From positions 2,749,001-2,813,000 of the forward strand of contig JAJTWR010000263.1 of NCBI GenBank assembly GCA_021613335.1: a stretch of 64,000 bases of DNA, given 5' to 3'. The notes below the pieces were generated by a model. It was not told the origin of the DNA and made no database searches. It saw only the letters and a list, made by a program, of their open reading frames with translations. This document shows, one piece after another, positions 1-11,439 of this stretch (position 1 is its first letter; every line of letters begins with the position of its first letter). The position numbers and the translations under genes were made by a program. This stretch comes from Whitmania pigra (lineage: Eukaryota > Annelida > Clitellata > Hirudinida > Haemopidae).

Positions 1-230
1 TGTAGCACGGGCAGGTTTTATGTAACAGACGAGGTAAATTATCGGATAATCATATCGACATGATGATTTTTAAGAGATCGCCTAAAACATTCATTGTATA
101 CTGTTTCAATTTTGTTTTTGATTAATTTGGGCAATAAAATTTTGTTGATAATGTTACACCAGTGTAAATAAATGTGCTAATAAATTATGTCTTGTTCAGT
201 TGTCTAGAAAATTAATTTTATCAAATGTCA
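1..230. other. No gene seen
   Basis: AT-rich sequence with no supported exon, RNA gene or clear repeat. It may be the interior of the hAT-like element whose right end lies just downstream, but that cannot be shown because the left part is outside the window. Confidence 0.4.
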
Positions 231-392
231 ACTAAAAAGTAGTTAAAAAATAGTTAAAAAGTAGTTAACTACTATGCAAGTAGTTAAGGAGTAGTTACTA
301 ACTACTTATTTAAAAAGTAGTTAAAAATAGTTACTAACTACTTTTTTATAAAAATAGTTAACTACTTTTTAAGTAGTTAAAGCCCATCTCTG
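231..392. mobile_element. hAT-like element, right terminal part with subterminal repeat array
   Basis: About ten direct and inverted copies of a short TAGTTAACTAC / AAAAGTAGTTA motif are packed into 160 bases and end in AAAGCCCATCTCTG at base 392. Read from the other strand the end is CAGAGATGGGCTTTAACTAC, which has the CAGAGATGGG type of terminus seen in some hAT elements (established family knowledge). Such arrays usually serve as transposase binding sites. The left end lies outside the window or is lost, so no target duplication can be tested. No transposase is visible. Confidence 0.45.
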
Positions 393-929
393 CTGACGCT
401 TTCATTAGCTCTTGGTCAGGTCATTTGGATTTTTGTTGTTTCTTAAAACTCCGCCTTGGAGCTCCGACAGGGATCCTCAGAGGAGTTCCCCTGTCTTCAA
501 ACGTTTAAGCCCTTAATCTCCTGACGTTTTCGGGGGTTGGGTCGCGATAAAGATAAAGAGCGAGATTCCTCGAATTGTGGACTTCCATATACGCGGTCAT
601 GTCTAGAGGACGCGTTATACCAATTCATCACCAAATCTGAACAATTTTTACAGTGTTTTTAACCATAACACTCAACAATGTTAATCAACATGTTAGAGCT
701 TCGACAGCTGCGTATCGGATTCTACTACCCCCAATACCCTACTTTATCACGCCATTGGTCAATTTCTCCCCTGTCGATCTGGTGGAAGTCCCGTTCCTCA
801 TCATATTGTTTAATAAATCACGCGGTGTGCTACTTCAATCTTGAAAAATATCTCGCATAACTCACGTAATTCTAAAAAAAATATAATCAAATCTCGTCTA
901 CGGTGATACCATCTCTTATCGCCCTAAAC
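393..929. other. No gene seen
   Basis: No supported exon. Two short overlapping open frames between 653 and 860 have no recognisable product, no splice context and unremarkable composition, and were not called. Confidence 0.4.
922..929. repeat. Target-site duplication, left copy (CCCTAAAC)
   Basis: The eight bases directly left of the hAT terminus are CCCTAAAC, and the identical eight bases follow the right terminus at 2422-2429. An exact 8-bp duplication is the hallmark of hAT insertion. Confidence 0.85.
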
Positions 930-2421
930 CAGGGGTGGGCAAACTTTTTGACTCGAGGGCCGCAATGGGTTCATATTGAAATAACCTGGGGTCCGGGAAC
1001 TAGTAAGTTTTAGAGTAAGTTTATTAAGCAAGTATTCAGTTAACGGAACTGAATTATCGAAGGTTAGAGTTTAAGGAATTGAGGTACTTAGAAGATGCCA
1101 ATGGATATTTGGGCTTCTAAGTTGTTTGGATTCTCGCTGAATGTCAGGTAAATATCGAGAATGCTTTCTGTAGAAATATTAGATACCACGTGCCCGACAA
1201 AGATACCAAATATAATGAAATTTAGATTTAATTATTTTAGCAATATAAACTTAATTAATTTTCAAGTTTACAACAATATATTGGACCCGGGGGCCGGACC
1301 AAGAGTAGATGGACGGTGTGTATGTGTGAATTAATATAAATTAAATTTACATTTGTAACATTAAATGTTTAGATTAATTTAAGGTAGAAAAGCATAAAAA
1401 GAGTTATTTTACAAAACTTTTATGCAATCTTTAATAAAATAGTATCTTCAATTTTAGTGGGAACAGTGTTGTTGGTCTCCCTTTCATTAAGGAATCAAAG
1501 TCAGGCGTTAGCTTTGTTGTAGCAATTCGCAGAATAGATCTGAGGTGTTGATCAGTTAACTGGTATCTGTGACGGGATTTATTGATCTTCATGACGCTGA
1601 ACGTCTGTTCACACATGTAGGTTGAGCCAAACAAGGCCCAAATCTTCTGTGCCATCTCTCGGAAATTTGGAAAACAGTCATTTTTAATTGAGGCATAGAA
1701 CTCTTTTAATGGAAGAGAGCGGAAATTCTCCTTTAAGATTGCATCAGATTGACGATCGATTAGTTCCAATTGCACTTCTTGTGAGGCTGTTTCTGGGTCT
1801 TGTGATAAGGAACAGGCCACCAGCTGAAGTGACTTTTCAATTTTTTAAAAAAACTGAAAACCGACGGCAGATTTCTTCATGCAGGTCATTCAGTGATTTG
1901 CTATATTTATTCACATTTTGGATGGTCTTTTCCTGTGTGGCTAGTGTGGGAAAATGAGAGAAGATTTTCTTTGAAATTTGCCTAGAAAAAAAGGTCAACT
2001 TGGCTTTGAAGGCATTTACATTACTATACATGTCGTGCACATACAGGTCTTTTCCCTGTAGCTTAACGTTAAGCTCATTCATATGAGAAAAAATGTCAAC
2101 AGCAAACGCAAAGTCACACAGCCAATTCTTGTCGCTCAGCTCTGGAAAATCATCAGACTTCCCCTTTAACTCCAAAAATGTATCAATCACTTCTTTAAGA
2201 TCCCACACTCGTTTAAAGACTTTGCCCAAACTCAACCAGCGGACACGAGACTGGTAAAGCAAGTGGTGGTCTGCGTCGGTTTCCTCCAGAAATGCAATAA
2301 ACTGACGGTGCTGAAGTCCCTTTGCTCGTATGCAGTTAACAAGCTTTATAACTGACTAAATTATCTAGTGCTCCGCGGGCCGGCTTGAAACGGCTGCCGG
2401 GCCGTAGTTTGCCCATCCCTG
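930..2421 (-). mobile_element. hAT DNA transposon insertion, internally deleted (1,492 bp)
   Basis: The element begins CAGGGGTGGGCAAACT at 930 and ends, read on the other strand, CAGGGATGGGCAAACT at 2421, so the termini are inverted with one mismatch over 16 bases. It is flanked by a perfect 8-bp duplication CCCTAAAC. The minus strand carries only the C-terminal half of a transposase. The N-terminal BED finger and the first catalytic residues are missing, so it is a deletion derivative that could move only with help from an intact relative. Family placement near the ZBED5/GTF2IRD2-like hAT group is from protein resemblance. Confidence 0.88.
1431..2350 (-). pseudogene. hAT transposase C-terminal half, frameshifted
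   Basis: Reading leftwards, one frame from about 2350 to 1837 gives RQFIAFLEETDADHH and VRWLSLGKVFKRV, the conserved block seen in GTF2IRD2/ZBED5-type domesticated hAT proteins. The frame stops at 1837 inside a run of A and T, and a second frame from 1820 to 1431 continues with FREMAQKIWALFGSTYMCEQ, TFSVMKINKSRHR and LTDQHLRSILRIA, the hAT C-terminal dimerisation region. A single-base change in the A/T run near 1840-1852 would reconcile the two frames. The N-terminal half is absent. I infer a dead copy; no host gene function is suggested. Confidence 0.85.
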
Positions 2422-2429
2422 CCCTAAAC
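2422..2429. repeat. Target-site duplication, right copy (CCCTAAAC)
   Basis: Identical to 922-929, immediately outside the right terminus of the hAT insertion. Confidence 0.85.
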
Positions 2430-3133
2430 CCAATCTATCAGTTACCTCTAAACTACAAGCTTCATAACTTCCGGCGTTTGCAACTAGAACCCTCGTCACT
2501 CCTTTAGTTCTTTCCCAACTCGACTGCTTCAATTCAGCTCTGGTCGGGCTATCCAAAACTCTAACTTGTCATCAATACAAGCAGCAGCCTTGCTTGTGAT
2601 GAGAAAGCACAAATATGATCTCATCACCTCAGTGAACTCCATTGGCTGAGGATGTACGCATGATTGAGTTCATATTAGCATTTCTGGTCTTCAAGTGCCT
2701 CAGAGATGGCTCCCGTGTCTTGCATCAAAAGTGCTATGCCTCCATGAATTGTCGAGTCGAAAACTACTCAGATCTTCGTCTCTTCGTTCCGGCCGGGCGA
2801 CTCAAAGGTGCTGGGGATGGGTAGTTTAGGGTTGCTGACATAAAGATTTAGAATCAACTTCCACCAGAGGTCACATCTGCAGTAATCATTAAATGCTTTA
2901 GAAAGATTCTGAAGATGCACCTGTTTGATGGCCTTGAGGTTCATTGATGGACTTACGCCACCACGTTGTCGTCATTCAGTTCAATTCAATTCAACATTAT
3001 TTTAATGAGCATTACTTGCTCAAGCAACATAAATAGAAAAATTAAAAAACCTATTCTATACAATTTTGCTTATGCTGTCTATTGAGATTCCGATATATTT
3101 CTAGATAATCGAACCTACAATCGAAAACACAGC
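2430..3133. other. Intergenic; probable upstream region of the ACSL gene
   Basis: No supported exon. The last part contains the presumed 5' untranslated sequence of the acyl-CoA synthetase gene, whose ATG is at 3134. I see no TATA box. Confidence 0.4.
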
Positions 3134-6100
3134 ATGATAGACCCCGTTATTCAAGATTATCTGTCAGCTGCCATCACTGTGGTGGCATTTTGTGTTACAG
3201 TTTATTTGTGGCCAAGAAAAAAAAACCTTGTACGATTATGCTTAGATGACTTGTCCAAACAATCCGTAGAGATTGAGGTTAGCAATTATTTACCTTATTC
3301 CTCGTCATATCTGAAGGATAACTTATATTACTGTTCATTACATAGTTATATGGTTAGGTACTAAGCAGGGTTTGACTTTAACATTCTTTATATCAGGGAT
3401 AAGAAAGAGGAAATGTTATTAACATTAACCAGTATTGGTGATAGCCTAACGTCAGGATTGTACAGACTGTTTTTGTTTTACAGCCTGGTGTTCGAGCTAG
3501 CATTTATGCAGACAAAGGTGGAAATTTGGAAACTGGTTATTACGAGGGAGTTCAAACTGTTTATGATGTTTTTGGAAGAGGACTAAGGATATCGAGTTGG
3601 CTAAGTGAGGTTAAAATGTTGGACTAAGTCTCTGATACTTATTTCTTTTACAGATGATGGACCATGCTTTGGTCGTAGAAACAAAAATTCAAAAAGATAT
3701 TTTTGGATATCTTACAGTGAAGTATTGATATTTGTTCTTAATGGTTGAAATATTTGTGTCGTTCTATTTGGAAAAAAAAATGTTGTTGCAAATAATGTTT
3801 TTTTTGTAAATGTACTTAAACTTTTTCGATTTTAAATCTGGCATGCTGAATGGGTCCATTTCCCTCTGCGTCGGTAATGGCAACAGTCGTAATGTGTCGT
3901 GTTCGCAACCCAGCCTAAACAGCCAGGGATTGCCCTTGGTTAAGCGTGTTATATAGATGACAGACCGATTAAAGCATGCCTTCGCGTCCGATTCGAGCAA
4001 GTAAGGTACTTTAAAAAATCGGCTAAATACAAATAAATCATTTTTCATTAAAAATAATAAATTTAATCGCTCTTAATGCTAACGCTTATGACACTTATGT
4101 ATAAATACGCATATCTAAATTGATGGTTGAAGGTCTACCATATGGCTCACAGATTTGGCTCAGCTCTCATAGCCAGGGGACTAAATCCACAAACTACAAC
4201 TCGTGTGGGAATATATGCTTATAATTGTCCCGAGGTAAAACTGTCATTAGACTTTGTATTTCTTAACAGTTGTTATTATCCTTGTTTTTTTTATTGTTAT
4301 GATTGTTTACCAACAGTGGAATGTGGTTGCCCAAGCATGTTCAATGTTTAGCATGGTCTTGGTGCCTCTTTATGACAGTTTGGGAAAAGATGTCTGCTCT
4401 TACATTATTAACCAGAGTAAATATGGTTTAAAATATTTATGTTAATTTGTATGTATTTACTTATTTATCTTGCCATTTTTATATTTAAATGTGAACAACT
4501 TTTTTTTTAAAGCTGGGCTGACTTTAGTGGTTTGTGGCAACTGGACCAAAGCAAAGGTTCTCCTTGATAAAGCAGAATTCACTCCGAGCCTTAACACGAT
4601 CGTCATTATTAGCAATGAAGATTATGATAGCGCCATGTCTAGCCCAGATGAAAAAAGGGATTCCAAAAGAACGCCACTCTTTGCTAAAGTTGTTCGGTTC
4701 GCCAAGTCTGTGGATGTAGACATAATCTCATTTGAAGAGATGCTAGTAAGTACTTAAGCTCGTAAACTTTGTAATTGTAATTGTACTTCATTTATGTTAT
4801 ACGAATATCTAATGATCTCTCTATAAAAATCATTTTTGACAATTGCCGTCAAAATATCACTTGGTCAGAAAATGCATAAAAGCAAGATGATATTTATCTG
4901 AAAAAGTTATTAACTAAGTTACGATTTGAGTAAAAATTTACTTAAAATAAAAAACCTTGCCTGTCAATATATGGATGTATAATAGACTGTTTGATTGTTA
5001 GCAAATTGGATTGAGGGCACCAGAAGAATTAGTTGTGAGTGCAATCAGTTTTATTTGTATTATTTTTGACAAACAAATTTTAATAATATTTTCTTACCAG
5101 TTGCCCTGGCCAGACTCAGAATATACCATTATATACACGAGTGGTACTACAGGTACTTTTTTGTGATGCCTCCATTTCGCAATTCTCTCAACACAAATAG
5201 GCTTGCAATAGAGTAGTCTTAACAATTTTTAATAAAGAAATTATAGTGTAATTTCTGGAAAGTGTGAAAGTGTTTAAATATAATGTTGTAATAAGTTATT
5301 CACTGCAAACCTCTTCATTGAAAGGAGATCCTAAAGGTGTTGTTTTGACTCACAAGGCCTTCGTTAACAGCATAAATGCACTTGGAGCATGTGATCCTAT
5401 CTGCAGAGTAATTATCATTTAAGTAAATTCGTATTGATGCATTTACTCTGCTAGGTATGATCTTGTCGGTTTGCTAAAAAGGTCTGTAGATTTATTGATG
5501 GATTGACATTTATCTAAATTACCTGTGTACGATATAAGTATATCCCTTTTAGTCCCATGGTTGAAATGGTTCCGTATATAATGATGAACTTCACTCGTTG
5601 TTTACTAGCCCATTTCAGTGGCGTCATTATGGGGTGAGAGGAGTGCGGATTATAATGTTTTAGGGATTAACACCAAATGTCAATCTTTATATTTTGTGAT
5701 TTTTACTTTTTTCTTGTCAGCTCAGCTTCTTGAACAACAAAAACTGGTAAGCCTCCGACGAAAGGCTGAAAATTTTTTTCCTTGTCAGATTTATGGGTCA
5801 CCACCAACTAACTTATGGTTTATGGTGAAAGCCTTAAGTTTTCCGCGCTGGGTGACACCAACCCTAGTGACGCCGCTGGTCCAGTTTAATCGTTTATTAA
5901 ACTTTCTAATTTAATCATTCATAATTTTATAAAATTAAAGTAATAAAATTACTTTAATGTATTTTTATTAAAGTGGATTAACAGAACAAATATCATCCAT
6001 CTTTCATATCTGCCTGCTGCGCATGGTTATGAACGCATGAACCAGGTTGGTTGGAAAAGCCGAATGTTAATTTACAAAATATTGTTATCGTTTGTTAAAG

Positions 6101-8841
6101 TAACTTTACTTTCCAAATCGAGCTTCTCGTGCTTGTCAATGGAGGAAGGATTGGTTATGGATGTGGAGATATTAGTCGCCTGATGGAAGACATTGCAGCT
6201 CTTCGACCAACTGTTTTTGTGGCTGTCCCAAGAGTGTTGAACAGGATCCATGATAAAGTCACTTCTCCTGAATTTATTTATATACTAATATAAATAATAC
6301 ATTTATTTATAAAGTTTCAAACTTACTTTTGTAATTATACAGAAGTAAAGAATGCGATCAATGTCCTAGAATAATTTTTTAACTAATTCAAAAGGTCAAG
6401 CAGAGTTTGGAGAAAAACTTCACTCGCAGAATGATTTATAAGATCGGAATGTGGAGAAAACTGTCATTATTAAAAAGGTTTTCCATCATTGAGATAATGC
6501 ATGTGCTTTCGATCAGCTCTAAACATAAAACATCCTCCTAAACTGAATAAAGCTTTTGTTTTTTTTGCCAGGGGAATTATTACAAAAAGTACTATTTGGG
6601 ACTCGTTGGTGTTTTACAAAATACAACGTCTTCTGGGTGATAGAGTAGAACTTCTGGTCACAGGAGCGGCACCTCTTTCAGACCAAGTTATGAAATTTGC
6701 AAGGGCAGCTTTAGGATGTCTCGTATGTAATGTAATTGCCTTCTTAACTGCTATTACAAATATAATAAACTTAAAATTAAATACCTATAGGTTCAAGAGG
6801 GCTATGGTCTTACGGAACTCTGTGGACCGACCACAGTAACATTACCTTATGAAACTAATTATGGTAAGGTGCATTTAAACTTTTATTTTAACTACTGTCC
6901 AGGGAGAATAATTCCACGTAATTCCACAATTCCATTTAGGCGTTGTGGGTCCTCCCCTTCCGTGCTGTCTCATCAAGTTGATTGATGTTCCAGAATTTAA
7001 TTTTTATACCAAGAACAATATTGGGGAAGTCAGTGAAACTTGTTTTACTAATTTGTAATAGTGTCATAAAACAATTGGAGGATTTATTTTCAGCCCAAAC
7101 CATTATAAAAAAAAAAATTAATATAAAAACTTATTATAATCTCAAACACTAAATTATTTTATAATCATTGTGAAATTAATGATTATAAAAACTTGTTATA
7201 ATTCCAAATACTAAATTATCTTATAATCATTGTGAAATTGCGATTAAGAACATTGTATTAACTGAAACCAACTTGCTTAAAAAACAAGTTCCTCTGAACT
7301 GATACTATGAACAAATAAACAGAATAGCTACAGAATGTTATCCATCAGACAAAATCAACAAGAGTGAATTGGGGCGATTCGACATAACTGATGAGAAAAT
7401 GCCAAGGCAAAGTGGGAATTTGGCGGTGCCACTTCAAAGTCGGCGATTAGTCACGGGGATCGGGATAATCGATGCAAAAGTCTCGAATTTGGCCATCTTT
7501 TGTGTTCGAGATATCGGGGTTAGGCGACATAAAGGAATCGATATAACCGATGAGAAATTGTTAAGACGAAGAGGGGATTTGGAGGTTCCACTTCAAAACG
7601 TCGATTTAATAGGTTTGGCGAGTTAACCGAGTAATAATACCGTTTTTAGGAGTTATGCAAATTTAACTTCCAAAATTCTGTAGATACAACCCATCGGTGC
7701 AACAATACAAGCCAGCAGTAGCTGCAACCCACCTTATACACTTACTAGTCAGGTTGTGTTAATTTGTCATAGAAGAGCAAAAATAGTCATCATATGACCA
7801 ATTTGGTTGTTGCACCCCTGACTATTGGCTATTGACCTTCCCCCCCAGTCAAATTTTTGAGTCCAATAGTTTAGTATAATTAAATTTAAAACATTATTTT
7901 AAATTTTACTTGATAATGCTTATCAACAAATAAACTGCTAGATATGCGTTAAAAGTTCAGCAATGATGAAAGAGTATTTCAAGGAACCAGGTAAAACCTC
8001 CAAGGTCATTGATTCGGAGGGATTCTTGCACACTGGTGATGTAGGCTCTTGGGATTCTGTTAGTCATAAATTAATATGATGACTAATTAATAAACAAGCA
8101 CTAATCAGGTTTAATTTGAAAAAGAAATGTGTAGCAATGACTTAAGTACTTCACCTTAAAATAAAATGTTTTTACTTTTAAACTTCAGAATGGCACTCTG
8201 AGAATCGTTGACAGGATTAAACAAATTTTTAAGCTAGCGCAAGGAGAATATGTAGCACCTGAAGTCATTGAAAATGTTTATAAAGCCAGCAACTTCATAG
8301 CACAAATTTACATCGATGGGAACAGCACTATGGTAATAATATGAATGGAACCTGACGATTTCTCCAAATTTCACCATTTTTTCATGCAATCCAGTCAAAT
8401 CCAGTGGCCATTGTGGTACCCGACCAAGATTATCTCATGGAATGGGCGCAGAAAAGCTTTCCGCCTGAAGTTACATTTGCTGAACTTTGTAAAAATCACG
8501 TGAGTAATTAGCCGTAATAAACGTCTGGCAATCTATACCATGCTTATCTTTCAGAATGTCAAGAAAATGCTCTTAAATGAGATGCTGGCAGAGGGAAACC
8601 AAGCTAAGCTAAAAGGATACGAACAGGTATCTATGAAATAGACTCGTTTTTGCTCAGATATCCTCAGCCAATCATACTCTCAACCCAATCAACGCCACAT
8701 TTATTTCAGGTTAGAGAAATCTTTGTAACCGACACACCTTTCTCTGTTGAAAATGGTTTGATGACTTCAAACATGCAGCTGAAGCGAGGTATGATACGAC
8801 ACAGATACAAAAAAGAACTATCAATATTGTGCGACACTTGA
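3134..8841 (+). CDS. ACSL: Long-chain-fatty-acid CoA ligase, ACSL1/5/6-like
   Basis: Activates long-chain fatty acids to acyl-CoA using ATP, at the ER or outer mitochondrial membrane. About 20 exons: 3134-3277, 3484-3595, 3653-3719, 4133-4234, 4317-4416, 4513-4745, 5002-5034, 5101-5152, 5325-5407, 5974-6045, 6122-6259, 6395-6476, 6572-6722, 6791-6863, 6940-7028, 7942-8058, 8189-8332, 8394-8499, 8554-8626, 8710-8841; about 700 residues, the normal length. Exon 1 holds an N-terminal anchor (residues about 10-26). The AMP-binding P-loop IIYTSGTTGDPKG is split over 5101-5407. Later motifs are HLSYLPAAHGYERM, FVAVPRVLNRIHDK, VTGAAPLS, VQEGYGLTELCG, GFLHTGDVGSW and DRIKQIFKLAQGEY, including the conserved aspartate and the catalytic-lysine region. 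The C-terminus is read through to TGA at 8839-8841. Class is certain; which ACSL paralogue it is, is not. Confidence 0.93.
7122..7245 (+). repeat. Two-copy tandem repeat, about 62 bp unit, in ACSL intron
   Basis: TATAAAAACTTATTATAAT... at about 7122 is repeated as TATAAAAACTTGTTATAAT... at about 7185, each copy ending TTATAATCATTGTGAAATT. It lies in the long intron between the exons ending at 7028 and starting at 7942. Confidence 0.7.
7380..7605 (+). repeat. Diverged direct repeat, about 67 bp copies 159 bp apart
   Basis: CGACATAACTGATGAGAAAAT at 7380 and CGATATAACCGATGAGAAATT at 7539 start two similar segments, each continuing to CCACTTCAAA. Both keep an open frame beginning DITDEK and ending VPLQ. 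This is intronic in the ACSL gene and looks like a fragment of an interspersed repeat rather than a host exon. Confidence 0.6.
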
Positions 8842-9974
8842 TATGAATTTGATACATTCTACAATACATTATTATTCAATGAGCCATTGAACGCTGCTAG
8901 CAGAGATTGTGAGATGTCAAATTCTTTTGGCGATGTCTGTATTACGTCATTGAGTTACTGTTCTTATGATTTTGACGTTTCGATCAAAATTTCAACCAGC
9001 GAATAAAGTGCCTTATATATCCTAGGATGTCAATGGACTATAACAGACTATGGTAGATAGAAAGCAGTCAAATACAAATCAAGTGAATGAGAAATAACGG
9101 AAATAAAAATAAATAATTTAAAATTAAAAATAATGAATTAATTTGTCAATAGCACTAGTTAATAAAAATAATTCTTTAGCTGAGCACCAAAGACGGACGT
9201 CGCTTCAGCTTCCCCTCCGTATTACGTCTCTGACCAATGAGCTCAAGTGTGACTGCAGTCGAATAGGAACGGGAAGAGCATTTTGTGTTGACACCAAAGA
9301 TCTCAACAGTTTTTTGAGGCGACAAAAGAGTACTGCTGCTAGAATTACACGATTATAAGTTATCTAAAAGGCTACGGGAAAACACTATAAGAAATGAGAT
9401 AGTGAAACAATCCATACAATCGGTAAACATAAAGTCTAAATGACCATGAATATTGGAAATTGCACACAGAAATTACCAAGGGGCTGAAGCAGTGACTAAT
9501 AACAGCACAGTCATGTCCCTCATCCTTTAGGTCCCATAACATACCTTGACTAGTGACATTATCAGGGGCATCTCAATCAGAAAAGACTTTTGCTTCTAAG
9601 GGCTTATGGGAGACATTGGAAAACTTAATTAATTAAATTATCAAATTAATTTTCATTCAAAAATAATTTTGAAATAATTCATATCATACAAGACCAAAAT
9701 ATTTCAAATATCACTGCTGAAAAAAGGATTAAACTTTTGTATTCAAAAATTGCAAACCACCCATCACAAGAGCTTGCAGCCTACAAACAACTTTTCAATC
9801 CCACGACATTAGAACATTTTTATTAAATATTAATCCTATGATGTCTATGCCACAAAAGCACTACACCAATAGGGATCATACCTTAGATATTTCTACCTAT
9901 CTTTGAAACACATTCAACACAACTTACTACCACATTTGGTTACAATAAACACATGCAAGATTTGACTCAACATT
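8842..9974. other. Intergenic between ACSL and RACK1 3' ends
   Basis: The two flanking genes converge here. No exon is supported. An open frame at 9143-9358 has no recognisable homology or splice context. A short RACK1-like fragment lies at 9479-9570 and is listed separately. Confidence 0.45.
9479..9570 (-). pseudogene. Possible decayed fragment of RACK1 exon 5
   Basis: Plus-strand GGGGCTGAAGCA at about 9481 matches RACK1 exon 5 at about 10309 exactly over 12 bases. After an internal deletion of about 20 bases, TCCCATAACATACCTTGACTA resembles TCCCACAACATAGCTTGGCTA of the gene. Same orientation as the gene. Short and weak, so it could be chance in part. Confidence 0.35.
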
Positions 9975-9980
9975 TTTATT
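9975..9980 (-). terminator. AATAAA polyadenylation signal of RACK1
   Basis: AATAAA on the minus strand, about 34 bases past the RACK1 stop codon, fits the 3' end of this gene. Confidence 0.6.
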
Positions 9981-10013
9981 ATCCAATAAATCATTGAACT
10001 GTCAGAACGTTCC

Positions 10014-11342
10014 TTAAGCCCTGGCAGTGATTGAAACTTGCCAGACTCTGATGAGGTTGTCTGTGTACCCAGCAAACAGGGTCTGTCCATCAGCAGACCA
10101 TGCCAGGGACAAGCACTCTGGTGCCTTATTGGTGTTCATGACTTCAGGTTTCAATTCATCGACTACAACTTTTCCTTCAAGATCCTGCAAAAAACAATTC
10201 GTCATTTATGAAATTCATAAGTTAAAAGTCAATGAAGTTTAAAAAATTTGATACTTACCCAAATCTTAATGCTTGGTCCAGTGGCTGCACACAACCAGTA
10301 CCTGTTGGGGCTGAAGCAAAGAGCATTGATAACTTCGCCACCACCATCAAGGGTGTACAAGTGCTTGGCTTCATTCAGATCCCACAACATAGCTTGGCTA
10401 TCCTGATAAAAACAAGTAATGTTTAGACACAATTAATGATTTCTAGTAATAATGAATGTCATTACTTTTCCTCCAGATGCACACAAAGACCCATCGGGAG
10501 ATACTGTGACAGTGTTGAGAGTTCCCTTGTGGCCGTAATGGTTGGTCTTTATCTTGCAGTTGGTCAGGTTCCAAACCTAAAAGCAGAGAGCAGAAAAGCA
10601 AAGTAAAAAACAAAAATCACTAACCAAGTTAAAGTAAAAAAATTAAGTTAAAGCTTCCAATTTACATCATTCTGTACATACCTTCACAAGCTTGTCCCAT
10701 CCACATGAAACAATCAATGGATTTTGAGTGTTTGGAGAGAACCTCACACATGTGGTCCAGCCAGCATGGCAATCTTCCTGAATGGTGTATTTGCAAACAC
10801 CAAGAGTGTTCCACAGCTTAATGGTGCCATCTCTTGACCCAGAAACTATCTGCCTGTTGTCAGCAGAAAATGCAACACTGAGAACATCCTTGGTGTGTCC
10901 AACAAAACGCCTGGTGGTCTGACCGCTGATAAAAAAAAGTTGATAGAAAGTTGTTCTCAGCTAATTAAGATTCATCACTACTGACGTGCTAAGATCCCAC
11001 AGTCTGAGGGTATGATCCCAAGATCCCGACAGGGCAAACTGTCCATCAGAAGAGAGCACAACATCGCTCACGAAGTGACCGTGTCCATGCAAAGCCCTTT
11101 GTGGGTATCCATACCTCACTTCATCTCTCGTCAAGCGCCAGCAAATAAGTTTCTTGTCTAAAGTCGGTAATTTATTGTTAAAATTAAACAAAGCGTGTTT
11201 AGTAACTATTACATCGTTGCTGGTAGGACTTACCTCTGGAAGAAGAGAGAATCATATCAGGATACTGGGGAGTGGTAGCAATTTGGGTAACCCATCCATC
11301 GTGACCCTGAAGGGTCCCTCTCAATGTCATCTGCTCCGTCAT
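10014..11342 (-). CDS. RACK1: RACK1, receptor for activated C kinase 1 (ribosomal WD40 scaffold)
   Basis: A seven-bladed WD40 propeller that sits on the 40S ribosomal head near the mRNA exit and docks PKC and other signalling proteins. Six coding exons on the minus strand: 11342-11234, 11157-10986, 10925-10682, 10576-10466, 10402-10259 and 10184-10014. They sum to 951 bases, a 316-residue protein, against 317 in human. Exon 1 encodes [20 protein letters not shown], the canonical N-terminus. Later blades show [50 protein letters not shown] and [18 protein letters not shown], then a stop shortly after RVWQVSI. All splice phases join cleanly. A partial duplicate lies at 39551-40308 on the other strand. 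Identification is very secure. Confidence 0.97.
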
Positions 11343-11422
11343 GTCTCAATAGATAATGAGAATGTTTGAGAAATCCAAGCGTAGCCGACTCGTCGACAAA
11401 CGACCGACGAGATAAACAAGCG

Positions 11423-11431
11423 GAAAAGGAA
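11423..11431 (-). promoter_or_regulatory. Candidate 5' terminal oligopyrimidine (TOP) tract of RACK1
   Basis: About 80 bases upstream of the RACK1 ATG the minus strand reads TTCCTTTTC. RACK1 mRNAs of animals usually begin with a TOP tract that couples translation to mTOR signalling (family knowledge). The match here is by position and composition only; no transcription start was mapped. Confidence 0.4.
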
Positions 11432-11439
11432 CTCACTCT

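Noticed and set aside
3764..4048. Minus-strand frame of 94 residues
   Set aside because: It lies in an ACSL intron, has no splice context or recognisable product, and codon content is not protein-like.
9143..9358. 71-residue plus-strand frame
   Set aside because: No homology recognised, starts at a non-ATG codon and no splice sites fit.
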